Below are positions 1 through 7,057 of a stretch of DNA of 11,706 nt, in pieces. The notes under the pieces were generated by a model. That model saw only the letters and a list, made by a program, of their open reading frames with translations, was not told where the DNA came from and searched no databases. The stretch's first letter is position 1, and each line of letters starts with the position of its first letter. A program made the translations under genes and the position numbers. The stretch is from Deltaproteobacteria bacterium (lineage in GTDB: Bacteria; Desulfobacterota; Binatia; Binatales; Binataceae): positions 1-11,706 of the forward strand of contig JAJXYM010000423.1 in assembly GCA_021780585.1 (NCBI GenBank), in the 5' to 3' direction.

Positions 1-1
1 C

Positions 2-247
2 AAGACCGGCGGCTTCGCCCCCCTCGCCTGCGACGCGACGCCGGCCGATTGCGTTTTCTACGATATGGTCTATGCGCGCGAGCCGACGCCCTTTCTGGCG
101 CCCGCGCTCGCGCTCGGACGCCGCGCCCTCGACGGCGCCGGGATGCTCGCGAACCAGGGCGAGCTGGCCTTCGAACTCTTCAATGGGATCGCGCCGCCGC
201 CCGGCCTGATGCGGCAGACCCTGATGGAGCGCCTCGGCCGCGTCTGA
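2..247 (+). CDS. aroE: Shikimate dehydrogenase, C-terminal part (5' end outside window)
   Basis: This is the last 81 codons of a shikimate dehydrogenase, which reduces 3-dehydroshikimate to shikimate with NADPH in cytoplasmic aromatic amino acid synthesis. The frame is open from base 2 to a TGA at 245-247. The visible sequence has the C-terminal signature of the family: a DMVY segment followed by EPTPFL (family pattern D-x-V-Y-x-P-x-x-T-x-L), then DGAGMLANQGELAFELF, matching the conserved D-G-x-x-M-L-x-x-Q-G block that closes the active site and packs on the NADP domain. The length of this segment is normal for an AroE end. The gene converges on the hsp20 pair and is probably unrelated to it in regulation. 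The N-terminal substrate and nucleotide-binding parts lie outside the window, so paralogues such as quinate/shikimate dehydrogenase cannot be excluded. Confidence 0.88.
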   Translation, partial: KTGGFAPLACDATPADCVFYDMVYAREPTPFLAPALALGRRALDGAGMLANQGELAFELFNGIAPPPGLMRQTLMERLGRV

Positions 248-282
248 CGCGTGCGCCCGACGCTTCAAGCCGCAACGGACCG

Positions 283-307
283 CGCCGCGCGCGGCGGATT
301 TTCGTTT
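283..307 (+). terminator. Candidate intrinsic terminator of aroE
   Basis: A short GC-only hairpin (CGCCG, loop CGCG, CGGCG at 283-296) is followed by a T-rich stretch (ATTTTCGTTT from 298). It lies 36 bases after the aroE stop, on the coding strand, between convergent genes. The stem is only 5 bp and the T tract is interrupted, so this is a moderate call. Confidence 0.4.
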
Positions 308-389
308 CCAATCGCGCCCTCGCCCGGCACGATCCGGTAGCCGTCGCGCACAGCTCGGTAACGGCGTCTCCCGCCCGGCGTCAACCGGC

Positions 390-791
390 TCAGCCGGCGC
401 TCACCTCGATCCGGCGGGGCCGCGCTTGCGCGCGCTTGGGCAGTTCGACTTCGAGCACCCCGTTGCGCATCCGCGCCTTGATCTGCGCTTCGTCGATCAC
501 CTCGTTGAGTTCGAACTGGCGGAAGTAGTTGCCCACGTTGTACTCGGTATAGAGCGGCGTGAGCTTGTCGTAGGGCGCCGGCGAGACCGCGCCGATCAGC
601 GTCAGCACGCCGTCCTTGAGCGACACCTCGACGTCCTTCTCCGACACACCGGGCATATCGGCCCACAGCTTGAGCCCGTTTTCGTCCTCGCGAATATCCA
701 CGTTCGGCACGAAATAGCGGCCCGGCCGCGTTTTTTCCGTGCCCTGCACCTCTTGCTTCTCGCGCGTGGCAAGTTCCGGTTCCGGCGTCAT
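390..791 (-). CDS. Small heat-shock protein Hsp20 (alpha-crystallin family), second of a tandem pair
   Basis: The product is a 133-residue ATP-independent holdase that binds unfolding proteins in the cytoplasm and passes them to DnaK/DnaJ/GrpE. The alpha-crystallin domain spans about residues 28-120. It has ADMPGVSEKDVEVSLKDG (44-61) for the first strands and the family hallmark NGVLEVELPK (110-119). The C-terminal tail carries an I-x-V motif (IEV, 128-130) of the kind that docks between dimers. The N-terminal arm is short and polar (about 25 residues, many E/K/Q). The start is supported by a strong Shine-Dalgarno (GGGAGGT, about 801-806) 8 bases before the ATG. It lies 35 bases after the other hsp20 gene and is surely cotranscribed with it. 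The two proteins differ widely in sequence, suggesting different sHsp classes rather than a recent duplication. Confidence 0.93.
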   Translation of the reverse strand: MTPEPELATREKQEVQGTEKTRPGRYFVPNVDIREDENGLKLWADMPGVSEKDVEVSLKDGVLTLIGAVSPAPYDKLTPLYTEYNVGNYFRQFELNEVIDEAQIKARMRNGVLEVELPKRAQARPRRIEVSAG

Positions 792-826
792 TGGCGTGAC
801 CTCCCTTCGTGGCTTCGGTGTTGGCG

Positions 827-1270
827 TCAGGCTGACTGCACCGCGATTTGGCGCGGCTTCGCTTCCGGCGCCTTGGCGATCCGCACGATCAGCACGCCGG
901 CCTCGTAGCGGGCGTTCGCGTTGGCCATATCCAGTCCCTCGGGCAGCTTGATCGAGCGGGAAAATTCGCCGAAATCGCGCTCGCGCCGATGGTACGCGCC
1001 GCCCTCGCCCGCGTCGCCCCGCGGCCGGCCGCCGCTCAGCGTCAACGTGTTCGACTGCAGCGTGAGATTCACGCTCGCGGGATCGACGCCGGGCAATTCG
1101 GCGATGATCACCATCCCTTCACTGTCCTCAAAAATATTGATCGGCGGATAGGCGCCATAGCCCGAAATTCCCAGATTGAATCCCGGATTGCGCAGGACGC
1201 GCCCGAGCTCATCCTGCAGCGCCAGCAGGCTGCCGACCGGATCGAATTGCTCCCAACGAATCAGCGCCAT
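827..1270 (-). CDS. Small heat-shock protein Hsp20 (alpha-crystallin family), first of a tandem pair
   Basis: This 147-residue small heat-shock protein is also a holdase chaperone. It has an N-terminal arm (MALIRWEQFDP...), an alpha-crystallin domain from about residue 42 (INIFEDSEG, AELPGVDPASVNLTL at 57-71) and the hallmark AGVLIVRIAK (124-133). A C-terminal I-x-V motif (IAV, 142-144) follows. The frame is open ten codons further upstream, to an ATG at 1298-1300. I chose the ATG at 1268-1270 because a perfect Shine-Dalgarno (AGGAGG, 1277-1282) lies 6 bases before it and because MALIRW is the usual sHsp N-terminus. It is the promoter-proximal gene of the hsp20 pair and follows the dnaJ terminator, so it is probably transcribed from its own promoter just upstream. 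Confidence 0.93.
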   Translation of the reverse strand: MALIRWEQFDPVGSLLALQDELGRVLRNPGFNLGISGYGAYPPINIFEDSEGMVIIAELPGVDPASVNLTLQSNTLTLSGGRPRGDAGEGGAYHRRERDFGEFSRSIKLPEGLDMANANARYEAGVLIVRIAKAPEAKPRQIAVQSA

Positions 1271-1317
1271 TGCAAGCCTCCTCTTCGAGAGATTTTTCAC
1301 GCGGCCGCGCTAGTCGG

Positions 1318-1345
1318 AAGATAACCACGCATGGTCCCGCGTCAA
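1318..1345 (-). promoter_or_regulatory. Sigma-70-like promoter of the hsp20 pair
   Basis: On the minus strand a -35 box TTGACG (1340-1345, 5 of 6 to TTGACA) and a -10 box TATCTT (1318-1323, 4 of 6 to TATAAT) are separated by 16 bases. The box pair lies between the dnaJ terminator and the hsp20 start, giving a leader of roughly 40 bases. A sigma-32 pattern (CTTGAA with a CCCCAT -10 box) is not present at proper spacing. Confidence 0.5.
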
Positions 1346-1400
1346 GTCCGCGGCGATCGCTGAAGTGCTTGCGCGCGTGATGCTTTTGCATCCCCGCGAG

Positions 1401-1430
1401 AAAAGAAAAAGCGCGCCGATAACGACGCGC
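1401..1430 (-). terminator. Intrinsic terminator after dnaJ
   Basis: On the minus strand an 8-bp stem with one U-G wobble (GCGCGTCG / CGGCGCGC, 1411-1430) closes a TTAT tetraloop. It is followed at once by TTTTTCTTTT (1401-1410). It begins 55 bases after the dnaJ stop and separates the dnaK-dnaJ transcript from the hsp20 pair. This is a textbook rho-independent terminator. Confidence 0.85.
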
Positions 1431-1485
1431 CGCAATCCAACCAGAGCAATGTCCGCCGCGACCGCGCGGCGCGAGGTCCGGGCTT

Positions 1486-2619
1486 CTAGCCGAACATCTC
1501 CTTGAGTTTGTCGACGAAGCCCTTGGCCATCGGATGGTTCACGTCTTCGCCCGAAGCGCGCGCGAATTCCTCGAGCAATTCGCGCTGCCGACCGCTCAGC
1601 CGGCGCGGCGTTTCGACCACGATCCGCACCAGATGGTCGCCGCGGCCGTAGCCATGCAAATCGACGAAACCTTTGCCCTTGAGGCGGAACACTTTGCCCG
1701 ATTGCGTCCCGGCGGGAATCTTGAGCTTGATTTTGCCGTCGAGCGTCGGCACTTCGATTTCGGAGCCGAGCGCCGCCTGCGGGAAGCTGATCGGGGCCTC
1801 GATTACGACGTCGTTGTCCTGGCGCACGAACAGCGCATGCTCCTTGACGTGGACCACCACGTAAAGGTCGCCGCTTGGACCGCCGCCGAAGCCGGCCTCG
1901 CCCTCGTTGCGCAGCTTCAGCCGCGATCCATTGTCCACACCGGGCGGAATCCGCACCGACAGCGACACCGCCTTGCGCACCCGCCCCTGGCCCTGACATT
2001 TGACGCACGGGTCGGCGATAATCGTGCCCTCGCCGCGGCATTGCCCGCAGGTCGTCGCGATCGAGAAAAAGCCCTGCTGCGTGCGCACCTGGCCCGCCCC
2101 GCGGCAATTGGGGCAGGTCTGGACGCCTTCGCCGCCGCCGCGCGCGCGCGTGCCGTGGCACGCCTCGCATGCGGTCAGCCGCTGGAACTTGATTACCTTT
2201 TCGGCGCCGCGCGCGGCCTCTTCGAATTCCACTTCAAGGTCGTAGCGCAGATCGTCGCCGCGCCGGCTGCGCGATCGCGAACGACCGCGCCCGGTGCCAA
2301 AGAAATCTCCGAAAATGTCCGAAAAGACTTCCTCGAAGCCCTGCGTGAAGTCGAAGCCGCCGAAACCGCCCGGACCTTGCTGGCCCTGAAAGGCGGCGTG
2401 TCCGAACCGGTCGTATTGCGCCCGCTTCTCCGGATCAGACAGGACCTGATAGGCTTCGTTTATCTCTTTGAAGTTTTCTTCAGCCTGTTTGTCGCCCGGA
2501 TTGCGGTCCGGATGGAACTGCACGGCGAGGCGCCGGTAGGACTTTTTGATCTCGTCCTCGCCGGCGCCACGCCCGATTCCGAGCACTTCGTAGTAGTCGC
2601 GCTTTTTCGCGGCGGGCAT
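1486..2619 (-). CDS. dnaJ: Chaperone protein DnaJ (Hsp40, type I)
   Basis: This 377-residue co-chaperone stimulates the DnaK ATPase and delivers unfolded proteins to it. All type I parts are visible. The J domain (about 8-72) has the essential HPD at 36-38. A Gly/Phe-rich linker (about 73-110) follows. The zinc-binding region has four C-x-x-C-x-G-x-G repeats with cysteines at 151/154, 169/172, 191/194 and 205/208. The C-terminal substrate-binding domains run to residue 377. Length is typical of the family. An Arg/Ser-rich tract (RGRSRSRSRR, 111-120) between linker and zinc region is slightly unusual. Only a modest Shine-Dalgarno (TAGGA, about 10 bases upstream) precedes the ATG. It is the last gene of the hrcA-grpE-dnaK-dnaJ cluster, 92 bases after dnaK, and ends at a strong terminator. 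Confidence 0.98.
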   Translation of the reverse strand: MPAAKKRDYYEVLGIGRGAGEDEIKKSYRRLAVQFHPDRNPGDKQAEENFKEINEAYQVLSDPEKRAQYDRFGHAAFQGQQGPGGFGGFDFTQGFEEVFSDIFGDFFGTGRGRSRSRSRRGDDLRYDLEVEFEEAARGAEKVIKFQRLTACEACHGTRARGGGEGVQTCPNCRGAGQVRTQQGFFSIATTCGQCRGEGTIIADPCVKCQGQGRVRKAVSLSVRIPPGVDNGSRLKLRNEGEAGFGGGPSGDLYVVVHVKEHALFVRQDNDVVIEAPISFPQAALGSEIEVPTLDGKIKLKIPAGTQSGKVFRLKGKGFVDLHGYGRGDHLVRIVVETPRRLSGRQRELLEEFARASGEDVNHPMAKGFVDKLKEMFG

Positions 2620-2711
2620 CGCGCAATAATCCTAATCGAGTTCAGCGCCGGAAGTAAGCGTCCGCGCACTGAAATCGGGCTTTAACCCGCCATTTGATCG
2701 GTTTGCGCCGC

Positions 2712-4643
2712 TCACTTCACTTCCTTGAAATCGGCGTCGACCACGTCCTCTTTCTTTTCGCCGCCGGCCGCGCCTTCCGCCGCGCCATGACCGTCGCCGC
2801 CGGCCGCGCCCGGCGCTTCCGCCTGCGCGCCCTGCTGCCGGGTCTTGCTGTACATCGCCTCGGCCAGCTTATGCGACGCGCTCTGCAACGTCTCGGCGGC
2901 GCGATTCAGCTCGTCGGCGTCCTTCGCTTCGAGCTTGCCCTTGGCGACGGCGATCGCCTCTTCCACCGATTTGCGCGCGGCCTCGTCCAATTGCGCGCCA
3001 TGCTCGGCCAGGGTCTTCTCGGTCGTGTAGATCAGGCTATCGAGCTTGTTGTGGGCCTCGGCCAACGCCCGCCGCTGCTTGTCGTCGGCGGCGTGCTGTT
3101 CGGCCTCGCCCACCATCCGCTTGATCTCTTCCTCGTTAAGCCCCGAGGACGCCGTGATCCGAATCGACTGTTCCTTGTTGGTGCCGAGATCCTTGGCATG
3201 GACGTTGACGATACCGTTGGCGTCGATATCGAACGTCACCTCGACCTGCGGCAGGCCGCGCGGCGCCGGCGGAATCCCAATCAGGTCGAACTGGCCGAGC
3301 AGCTTGTTGTCGGCCGCCATCTCGCGTTCGCCCTGAAAGACCCGGATCGTCACCGCCGTCTGATTATCCTGCGCGGTCGAGAAGACCTGACCCTTGCGCG
3401 TCGGAATCGTCGTGTTCTTGTCGATCAGCTTGGTGAACACGCCGCCCAGCGTCTCGATTCCCAGCGACAGCGGCGTCACGTCCAGCAGCAGAACGTCCTT
3501 GACCTCGCCCTTGAGCACGCCGGCCTGAATCGCCGCGCCGATCGCCACCACCTCGTCCGGATTGACGCCCTTATGGCCTTCGCGGCCGAACAGCTTCTTG
3601 ACCCGCTCCTGGACCGACGGCATCCGCGTCATCCCGCCCACCAGCACGACCTCGTTGATATCGCTGGGGCGCAGGCCGGCGTCCTTGAGCGCGGTCAGGC
3701 AGGGGGCGTTCAGCCGTTCGAGCAGATCGGCGCAAAGCGCTTCCAGCTTGGCCCGCGTCAGCTTCATATTGAGATGCTTGGGGCCGGATTGGTCGGCCGT
3801 GATGAACGGTAGATTGATATCCGTCTCCATCACGGTGGAAAGCTCGCACTTGGCCTTTTCCGCGGCTTCCTTGAGCCGCTGCAACGCCATCCGGTCGTTA
3901 CGCAGGTCGATGCCCTGATCCTTGCGGAACTCGTCGGCCAGATAGTCGATAATCCGCTGGTCGAAATCCTCGCCGCCAAGGAAGGTGTCGCCGTTGGTCG
4001 CCTTGACCTCGAAGACGCCCTCGCCCAGCTCCAGGATCGAGATATCGAAGGTGCCGCCGCCAAGATCGAAGACCGCGATCTTTTCGTCCTTTTTCTTGTC
4101 GAGGCCATACGCCAGCGACGCCGCCGTCGGCTCGTTGATGATCCGCAGGACGTTGAGGCCGGCGATCCGCCCGGCGTCCTTGGTCGCCTGACGCTGACTG
4201 TCGTTGAAGTAGGCCGGAACGGTGATCACCGCCTCGGTCACCTTCTCGCCGAGATAATCCTCCGCCGTCTGCTTCATCTTTTGCAGCACGAAGGCGGAAA
4301 TTTCGGGCGGACTGTAGCGCTTGTCGCGGATTTCGACCCACGCCGCGCCGTCGTCGTTCTTGACCACCTTGTACGGCAGGATCTTCGCCGCGCGCTGCAC
4401 CTCCGCATCGTCGTAGCGGCGGCCCATCAGGCGCTTGATCGCGAAGACCGTATTGGTCGGGTTGGTAATCGCCTGGCGTTTGGCGATCTGCCCCACCAGA
4501 CGTTCATTCGAATCGGTAAAGGCGACGACCGACGGCGTCGTGCGCGCGCCCTCGGAGTTGGCGATCACCACCGGATCGCCGCCCTCCATGATCGCGACGC
4601 AGCTATTGGTCGTGCCCAAATCTATTCCGATAACTTTGGCCAT
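2712..4643 (-). CDS. dnaK: Chaperone protein DnaK (Hsp70)
   Basis: This 643-residue Hsp70 chaperone binds exposed hydrophobic segments of client proteins in an ATP-controlled cycle with DnaJ and GrpE. Visible signatures are the phosphate-1 loop IDLGTTNS (7-14), phosphate-2 loop DLGGGTFDISIL (193-204), and adenosine motif VVLVGGMTRMPSVQE (about 332-346). The interdomain linker is VLLLDVTPLSLG (384-395). The beta-sandwich substrate domain and helical lid end in a Gly/Ala-rich tail and DVVDADFKEVK, typical of bacterial DnaK. Length is normal. A GAGG Shine-Dalgarno lies about 11 bases before the ATG. It starts 49 bases after grpE and is presumably cotranscribed. A 7-base direct repeat (TTATCGA) with a 12-base period sits in that gap. 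Confidence 0.99.
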   Translation of the reverse strand: MAKVIGIDLGTTNSCVAIMEGGDPVVIANSEGARTTPSVVAFTDSNERLVGQIAKRQAITNPTNTVFAIKRLMGRRYDDAEVQRAAKILPYKVVKNDDGAAWVEIRDKRYSPPEISAFVLQKMKQTAEDYLGEKVTEAVITVPAYFNDSQRQATKDAGRIAGLNVLRIINEPTAASLAYGLDKKKDEKIAVFDLGGGTFDISILELGEGVFEVKATNGDTFLGGEDFDQRIIDYLADEFRKDQGIDLRNDRMALQRLKEAAEKAKCELSTVMETDINLPFITADQSGPKHLNMKLTRAKLEALCADLLERLNAPCLTALKDAGLRPSDINEVVLVGGMTRMPSVQERVKKLFGREGHKGVNPDEVVAIGAAIQAGVLKGEVKDVLLLDVTPLSLGIETLGGVFTKLIDKNTTIPTRKGQVFSTAQDNQTAVTIRVFQGEREMAADNKLLGQFDLIGIPPAPRGLPQVEVTFDIDANGIVNVHAKDLGTNKEQSIRITASSGLNEEEIKRMVGEAEQHAADDKQRRALAEAHNKLDSLIYTTEKTLAEHGAQLDEAARKSVEEAIAVAKGKLEAKDADELNRAAETLQSASHKLAEAMYSKTRQQGAQAEAPGAAGGDGHGAAEGAAGGEKKEDVVDADFKEVK

Positions 4644-4692
4644 TGTTCAAAGAACCTCGATAATCAAATCGATAACCACGTTCCAGCGATTT

Positions 4693-5310
4693 TCAACGTC
4701 CCTCGCCGCCGCCGGGACTGTCATTCCGCTCGGCGCCGCCGTCGATCCGCCGGGCGACCGTCACCCGCGCCGGCCGCAGCATCCGGTCGCCAATCTGGTA
4801 GCCCCGATGGTGCTCGCTGATAACGGTGTTCGGCGGATGCGCCGCGCTGGCGGCCTGATCGACCGCCTCATGCATCTGCGGATCAAACGGCTGACCGACC
4901 GCATTGATCTGGGTCACGCCATGCCCTTTGAGAAAATCGAGCACCGACCGCAGGACCATCTCGATTCCCGCGACGATCGACTGACTGTCGCCGCCGCCGC
5001 GCGCCGCCTCGACCGCGCGTTCGAGATTATCCGCGACCGGCAGCAGGTCACGCAGGAAATTCTCGCGCTGGATCCGGACCGAATCCTCGCTCTGCTGGCG
5101 GATTCGCTTGCGCGCGTTTTCGGCGTCGGCCAGCACGCGCAGATATTTATCCTTGAGTTCGGCGAGCTCCTGGTCCTTTTCGGCCAGCGCCGCGGCGAGC
5201 CGCTCGATTTCGCCGCCGGCCGGGGCCCCGCCCGCCGCGCCCGGCGTCTCCGCTTCCCGAGGTTCGTGCTCCGTCGGCTTGGGTTGCTTATGCATCTGTG
5301 AGAAGTCCAT
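4693..5310 (-). CDS. grpE: Nucleotide exchange factor GrpE
   Basis: This 205-residue protein drives ADP release from DnaK and so resets the chaperone cycle. It acts as a cytoplasmic dimer. A disordered N-terminus is followed by a long charged helix (about 34-75, with KDKYLRVLADAENARKR), the dimer coiled coil with the family core Y-x-R-x-x-A-[DE]-x-[ED]-N-x-[RK]-[KR]-R. The four-helix part comes next, and then the beta domain containing FDPQMHEAV and ISEHHRGYQIGDRMLRPARVTVA. Two ATGs are possible, at 5310 and 5295 (residue 6). An in-frame stop lies just upstream at 5329-5331, and neither ATG has a good Shine-Dalgarno. A short overlapping reading frame with a strong Shine-Dalgarno runs into this region, suggesting translational coupling. 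Confidence 0.96.
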   Translation of the reverse strand: MDFSQMHKQPKPTEHEPREAETPGAAGGAPAGGEIERLAAALAEKDQELAELKDKYLRVLADAENARKRIRQQSEDSVRIQRENFLRDLLPVADNLERAVEAARGGGDSQSIVAGIEMVLRSVLDFLKGHGVTQINAVGQPFDPQMHEAVDQAASAAHPPNTVISEHHRGYQIGDRMLRPARVTVARRIDGGAERNDSPGGGEGR

Positions 5311-5356
5311 CCGGATAGAAGTTAAGCATCATCCGCGTGACCGCCAAGAGGCTCAT
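5288..5356 (-). CDS. Possible 22-codon leader peptide overlapping the grpE start
   Basis: A 22-codon frame (MSLLAVTRMMLNFYP... to a TAA at 5288-5290) begins at an ATG with a strong Shine-Dalgarno, GGAGGA (5365-5370), 8 bases upstream. The TAA falls within ATGCATAA, so it ends 5 bases after the second candidate grpE ATG (5295) begins. The grpE starts themselves lack good ribosome sites. That arrangement would let ribosomes terminate and re-initiate on grpE. The peptide has no recognisable family and could be only a coupling device. It could also be chance. Conservation across relatives would decide. Confidence 0.4.
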   Translation of the reverse strand: MSLLAVTRMMLNFYPDGLLTDA

Positions 5357-5444
5357 GACAATTTTCCTCCGCGCGACGCGCGCCCTCGCCCGGCTGCGGC
5401 CGCGGGCGACGGCGCCACGCCTTTCCGGCGGCGATTATTTCACT

Positions 5445-5792
5445 TCACCGTTGATTCCTTTTGCGCGGCGGCAGGGCCGTGCATTCGAAGCTATTGCCCT
5501 CGTTGGTGTAATGGCAGGTTCCCGGCGGGACCTTCAGCTTGAGCAGGGTGTAGAAGCTGCCCGGCGTCGAATACGAGCAACTCAGCGTGCAGGTTCCGTT
5601 CGCACAACTGTACGAGGCCTCGGCGAAGTGAAGCACCGCCGTGTCGCTGGGCTCAGGCTCCCACGGATAGGGCGGATCGACCGCCTTGACCCGAACCACT
5701 TGCGGACAATTGAGCAGGATCGCGTGGGCCGCGCCGGGCGCGGCGACCGTCGCGGCGATAGCGACCGCGATCGCGAGGGTAATCGATTTCAT
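5445..5792 (-). CDS. Small secreted six-cysteine protein of unknown function
   Basis: The 115-residue product has a clear Sec signal peptide: short positive start, hydrophobic run ITLAIAVAIAATVAAPG, and a likely cut after AHA at residue 24. The mature part of about 91 residues has six cysteines (29, 63, 68, 72, 93, 104), an even number fitting three disulfides in the periplasm or outside. It also has a proline/acidic segment (DPPYPWEPEPSD) and a basic tail. I recognise no family. The frame is open further upstream, to an ATG at 5915. I chose the ATG at 5790-5792 because it begins the signal peptide and has a strong Shine-Dalgarno (GGGGAGGAG) about 7 bases upstream. It lies between hrcA (135-base gap) and grpE (134-base gap). 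An exported protein is an unusual guest in a cytoplasmic chaperone cluster, and it may have its own promoter. Confidence 0.75.
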   Translation of the reverse strand: MKSITLAIAVAIAATVAAPGAAHAILLNCPQVVRVKAVDPPYPWEPEPSDTAVLHFAEASYSCANGTCTLSCSYSTPGSFYTLLKLKVPPGTCHYTNEGNSFECTALPPRKRNQR

Positions 5793-5927
5793 GCGGGTCT
5801 CCTCCCCGCGGATCGATATACGCGAGTCGCCCGCCGCTAGCCATATATTCGGAAGGTCCCGAGGTCCGGTCCGGGTCAAGACGCCGCGCGACGCTGGCCG
5901 GCGCCGTTGGCGCAACGCTCGCCGCCG

Positions 5928-6977
5928 CTAATCCGCCAGCACGCGCGACAGCCGGCGCGCCATGTAATCGACCAGCGGAATCACCCGCTCGTAGTCCATC
6001 CGCACCGGACCGACGATCGCGACGCTCCCCAGCGGCATCGCGCCGCTGGCGTAGGGCGCGGCGACCACGCTGAAACCGGCCAGCCGTCCGTCGAAACTCT
6101 CCGACCCGATCGAAACCATCGTGCGCCGTTCTCCGGTCAGGGTGCGCTCGAGCAGATCCAGCAGGGCGGATTTGTCTTCCAGCGCGCGCAGCAACTCGCG
6201 CATCCGCGCGGCGTCGGCGAATTCCGGCTGCTCGGCGACCTTGCTGCTGCCGTCGACGTAAACCTCGGCCGGGAGCCATTGCCGCGCGATCGCGCCGCCC
6301 AACATCAGAGCGTCACGCACGAAGCGATCGTAGTTCGCCCGCTCTTCGCTCAGCCGTTCCTCGATCCAGACGCGGGCCTGTTCGAGCGTCCGGCCGCTGA
6401 GTGATTCGTTCAGATAGGCGGCCATCCGCTCAAGTTCGTCCTGGGCATGGTCGGTATCCGTGTCGATCAGCCGATGATGGACGCCGCCGGCGGCGGCGAC
6501 GAACACCGCCAGCACTTCCCGCTCGCGCATCCGGATAAACGTCACGCGCTCGAGCCGCGCGGCCTCCAGCCGCGGCGCCGTAACCAGCGCGGCCTGACCC
6601 GTCATCAGGGCGAGCAGGCGCGAGGTGTCGCGGATGATCTCGGTAGTGCCGCCGGCCGGAACGGAATAGTGCAGTTCGATTTGGGTGCGGTCCTGATAGG
6701 CGAGCGGCGGCGGCGGAATCAACTGGTCAACGTAATAGCGGAAGGCTTTTTCGGTCGGGATTCGGCCGGCCGACGTATGCGGCTGCAGGAGATAGCCGGC
6801 GTCTTCCAGCTCCGCCATCAGATTGCGCACCATCGCGGCGCGCACGCCGAGCGGATGGCGCGCGACGAGCTGCTGCGAGCCGACCGGTTCGGCGGTCGCG
6901 ATAAATTCCTGCAAGGCCGCCAGCAGCAACCCATGCTGGCGCCGCGTCAGACCGCTGTTTCCTTCGCCATCCGCCAT
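5928..6977 (-). CDS. hrcA: Heat-inducible transcription repressor HrcA
   Basis: This 349-residue protein has the usual HrcA length. HrcA represses class I heat-shock genes by binding the CIRCE operator and needs the GroEL chaperonin to stay active. The N-terminal winged helix-turn-helix is clear: EFIATAEPVGSQQLV (24-38), the recognition helix region GVRAAMVRNLMAELE (44-58), then QPHTSAGRIPTEKAFRYYVD (65-84), the strongest HrcA signature. The rest is the GAF-like dimer domain, with GGTTEIIRD and a C-terminal VAIVGPVRMDYERVIPLVDYMA block. In the recognition helix the common S-x-A-T-[IV]-R-N reads RAAMVRN, so two usually conserved residues are changed. It heads the minus-strand chaperone cluster. 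No good Shine-Dalgarno precedes the ATG. A GGAGGG about 43 bases upstream has no start codon near it. Confidence 0.96.
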   Translation of the reverse strand: MADGEGNSGLTRRQHGLLLAALQEFIATAEPVGSQQLVARHPLGVRAAMVRNLMAELEDAGYLLQPHTSAGRIPTEKAFRYYVDQLIPPPPLAYQDRTQIELHYSVPAGGTTEIIRDTSRLLALMTGQAALVTAPRLEAARLERVTFIRMREREVLAVFVAAAGGVHHRLIDTDTDHAQDELERMAAYLNESLSGRTLEQARVWIEERLSEERANYDRFVRDALMLGGAIARQWLPAEVYVDGSSKVAEQPEFADAARMRELLRALEDKSALLDLLERTLTGERRTMVSIGSESFDGRLAGFSVVAAPYASGAMPLGSVAIVGPVRMDYERVIPLVDYMARRLSRVLAD

Positions 6978-7057
6978 CGCCGTCTGGTCCAGCCGACCCG
7001 CGCGCGGTTCGCGGCCTGATCCCTCCGCAGTTACATCCGATGCGCGCGCGCCGGTTG

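Noticed and set aside
1534..2685. Long open frame of 383 codons on the plus strand across dnaJ
   Set aside because: It is antisense to a fully conserved dnaJ. GC-ending codons in GC-rich genes leave long stop-free frames on the other strand, and its translation shows no domain.
2674..2692. Hairpin GGGTTAAAGCCC between dnaK and dnaJ as a terminator
   Set aside because: The stem is about 3-4 bp with a tiny loop and only three Ts after it, too weak to end transcription in a conserved operon.
2694..3812. Long open frame of 372 codons on the plus strand across dnaK
   Set aside because: Same reason: an Arg/Leu/His-rich shadow of dnaK with no recognisable motif or ribosome site.
5867..5875. Promoter of the small secreted gene from TTGACC near 5874 with TATATG near 5845
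   Set aside because: The spacing of about 26 bases is far too long for a sigma-70 promoter, so no promoter is claimed although the gap is large enough to hold one.
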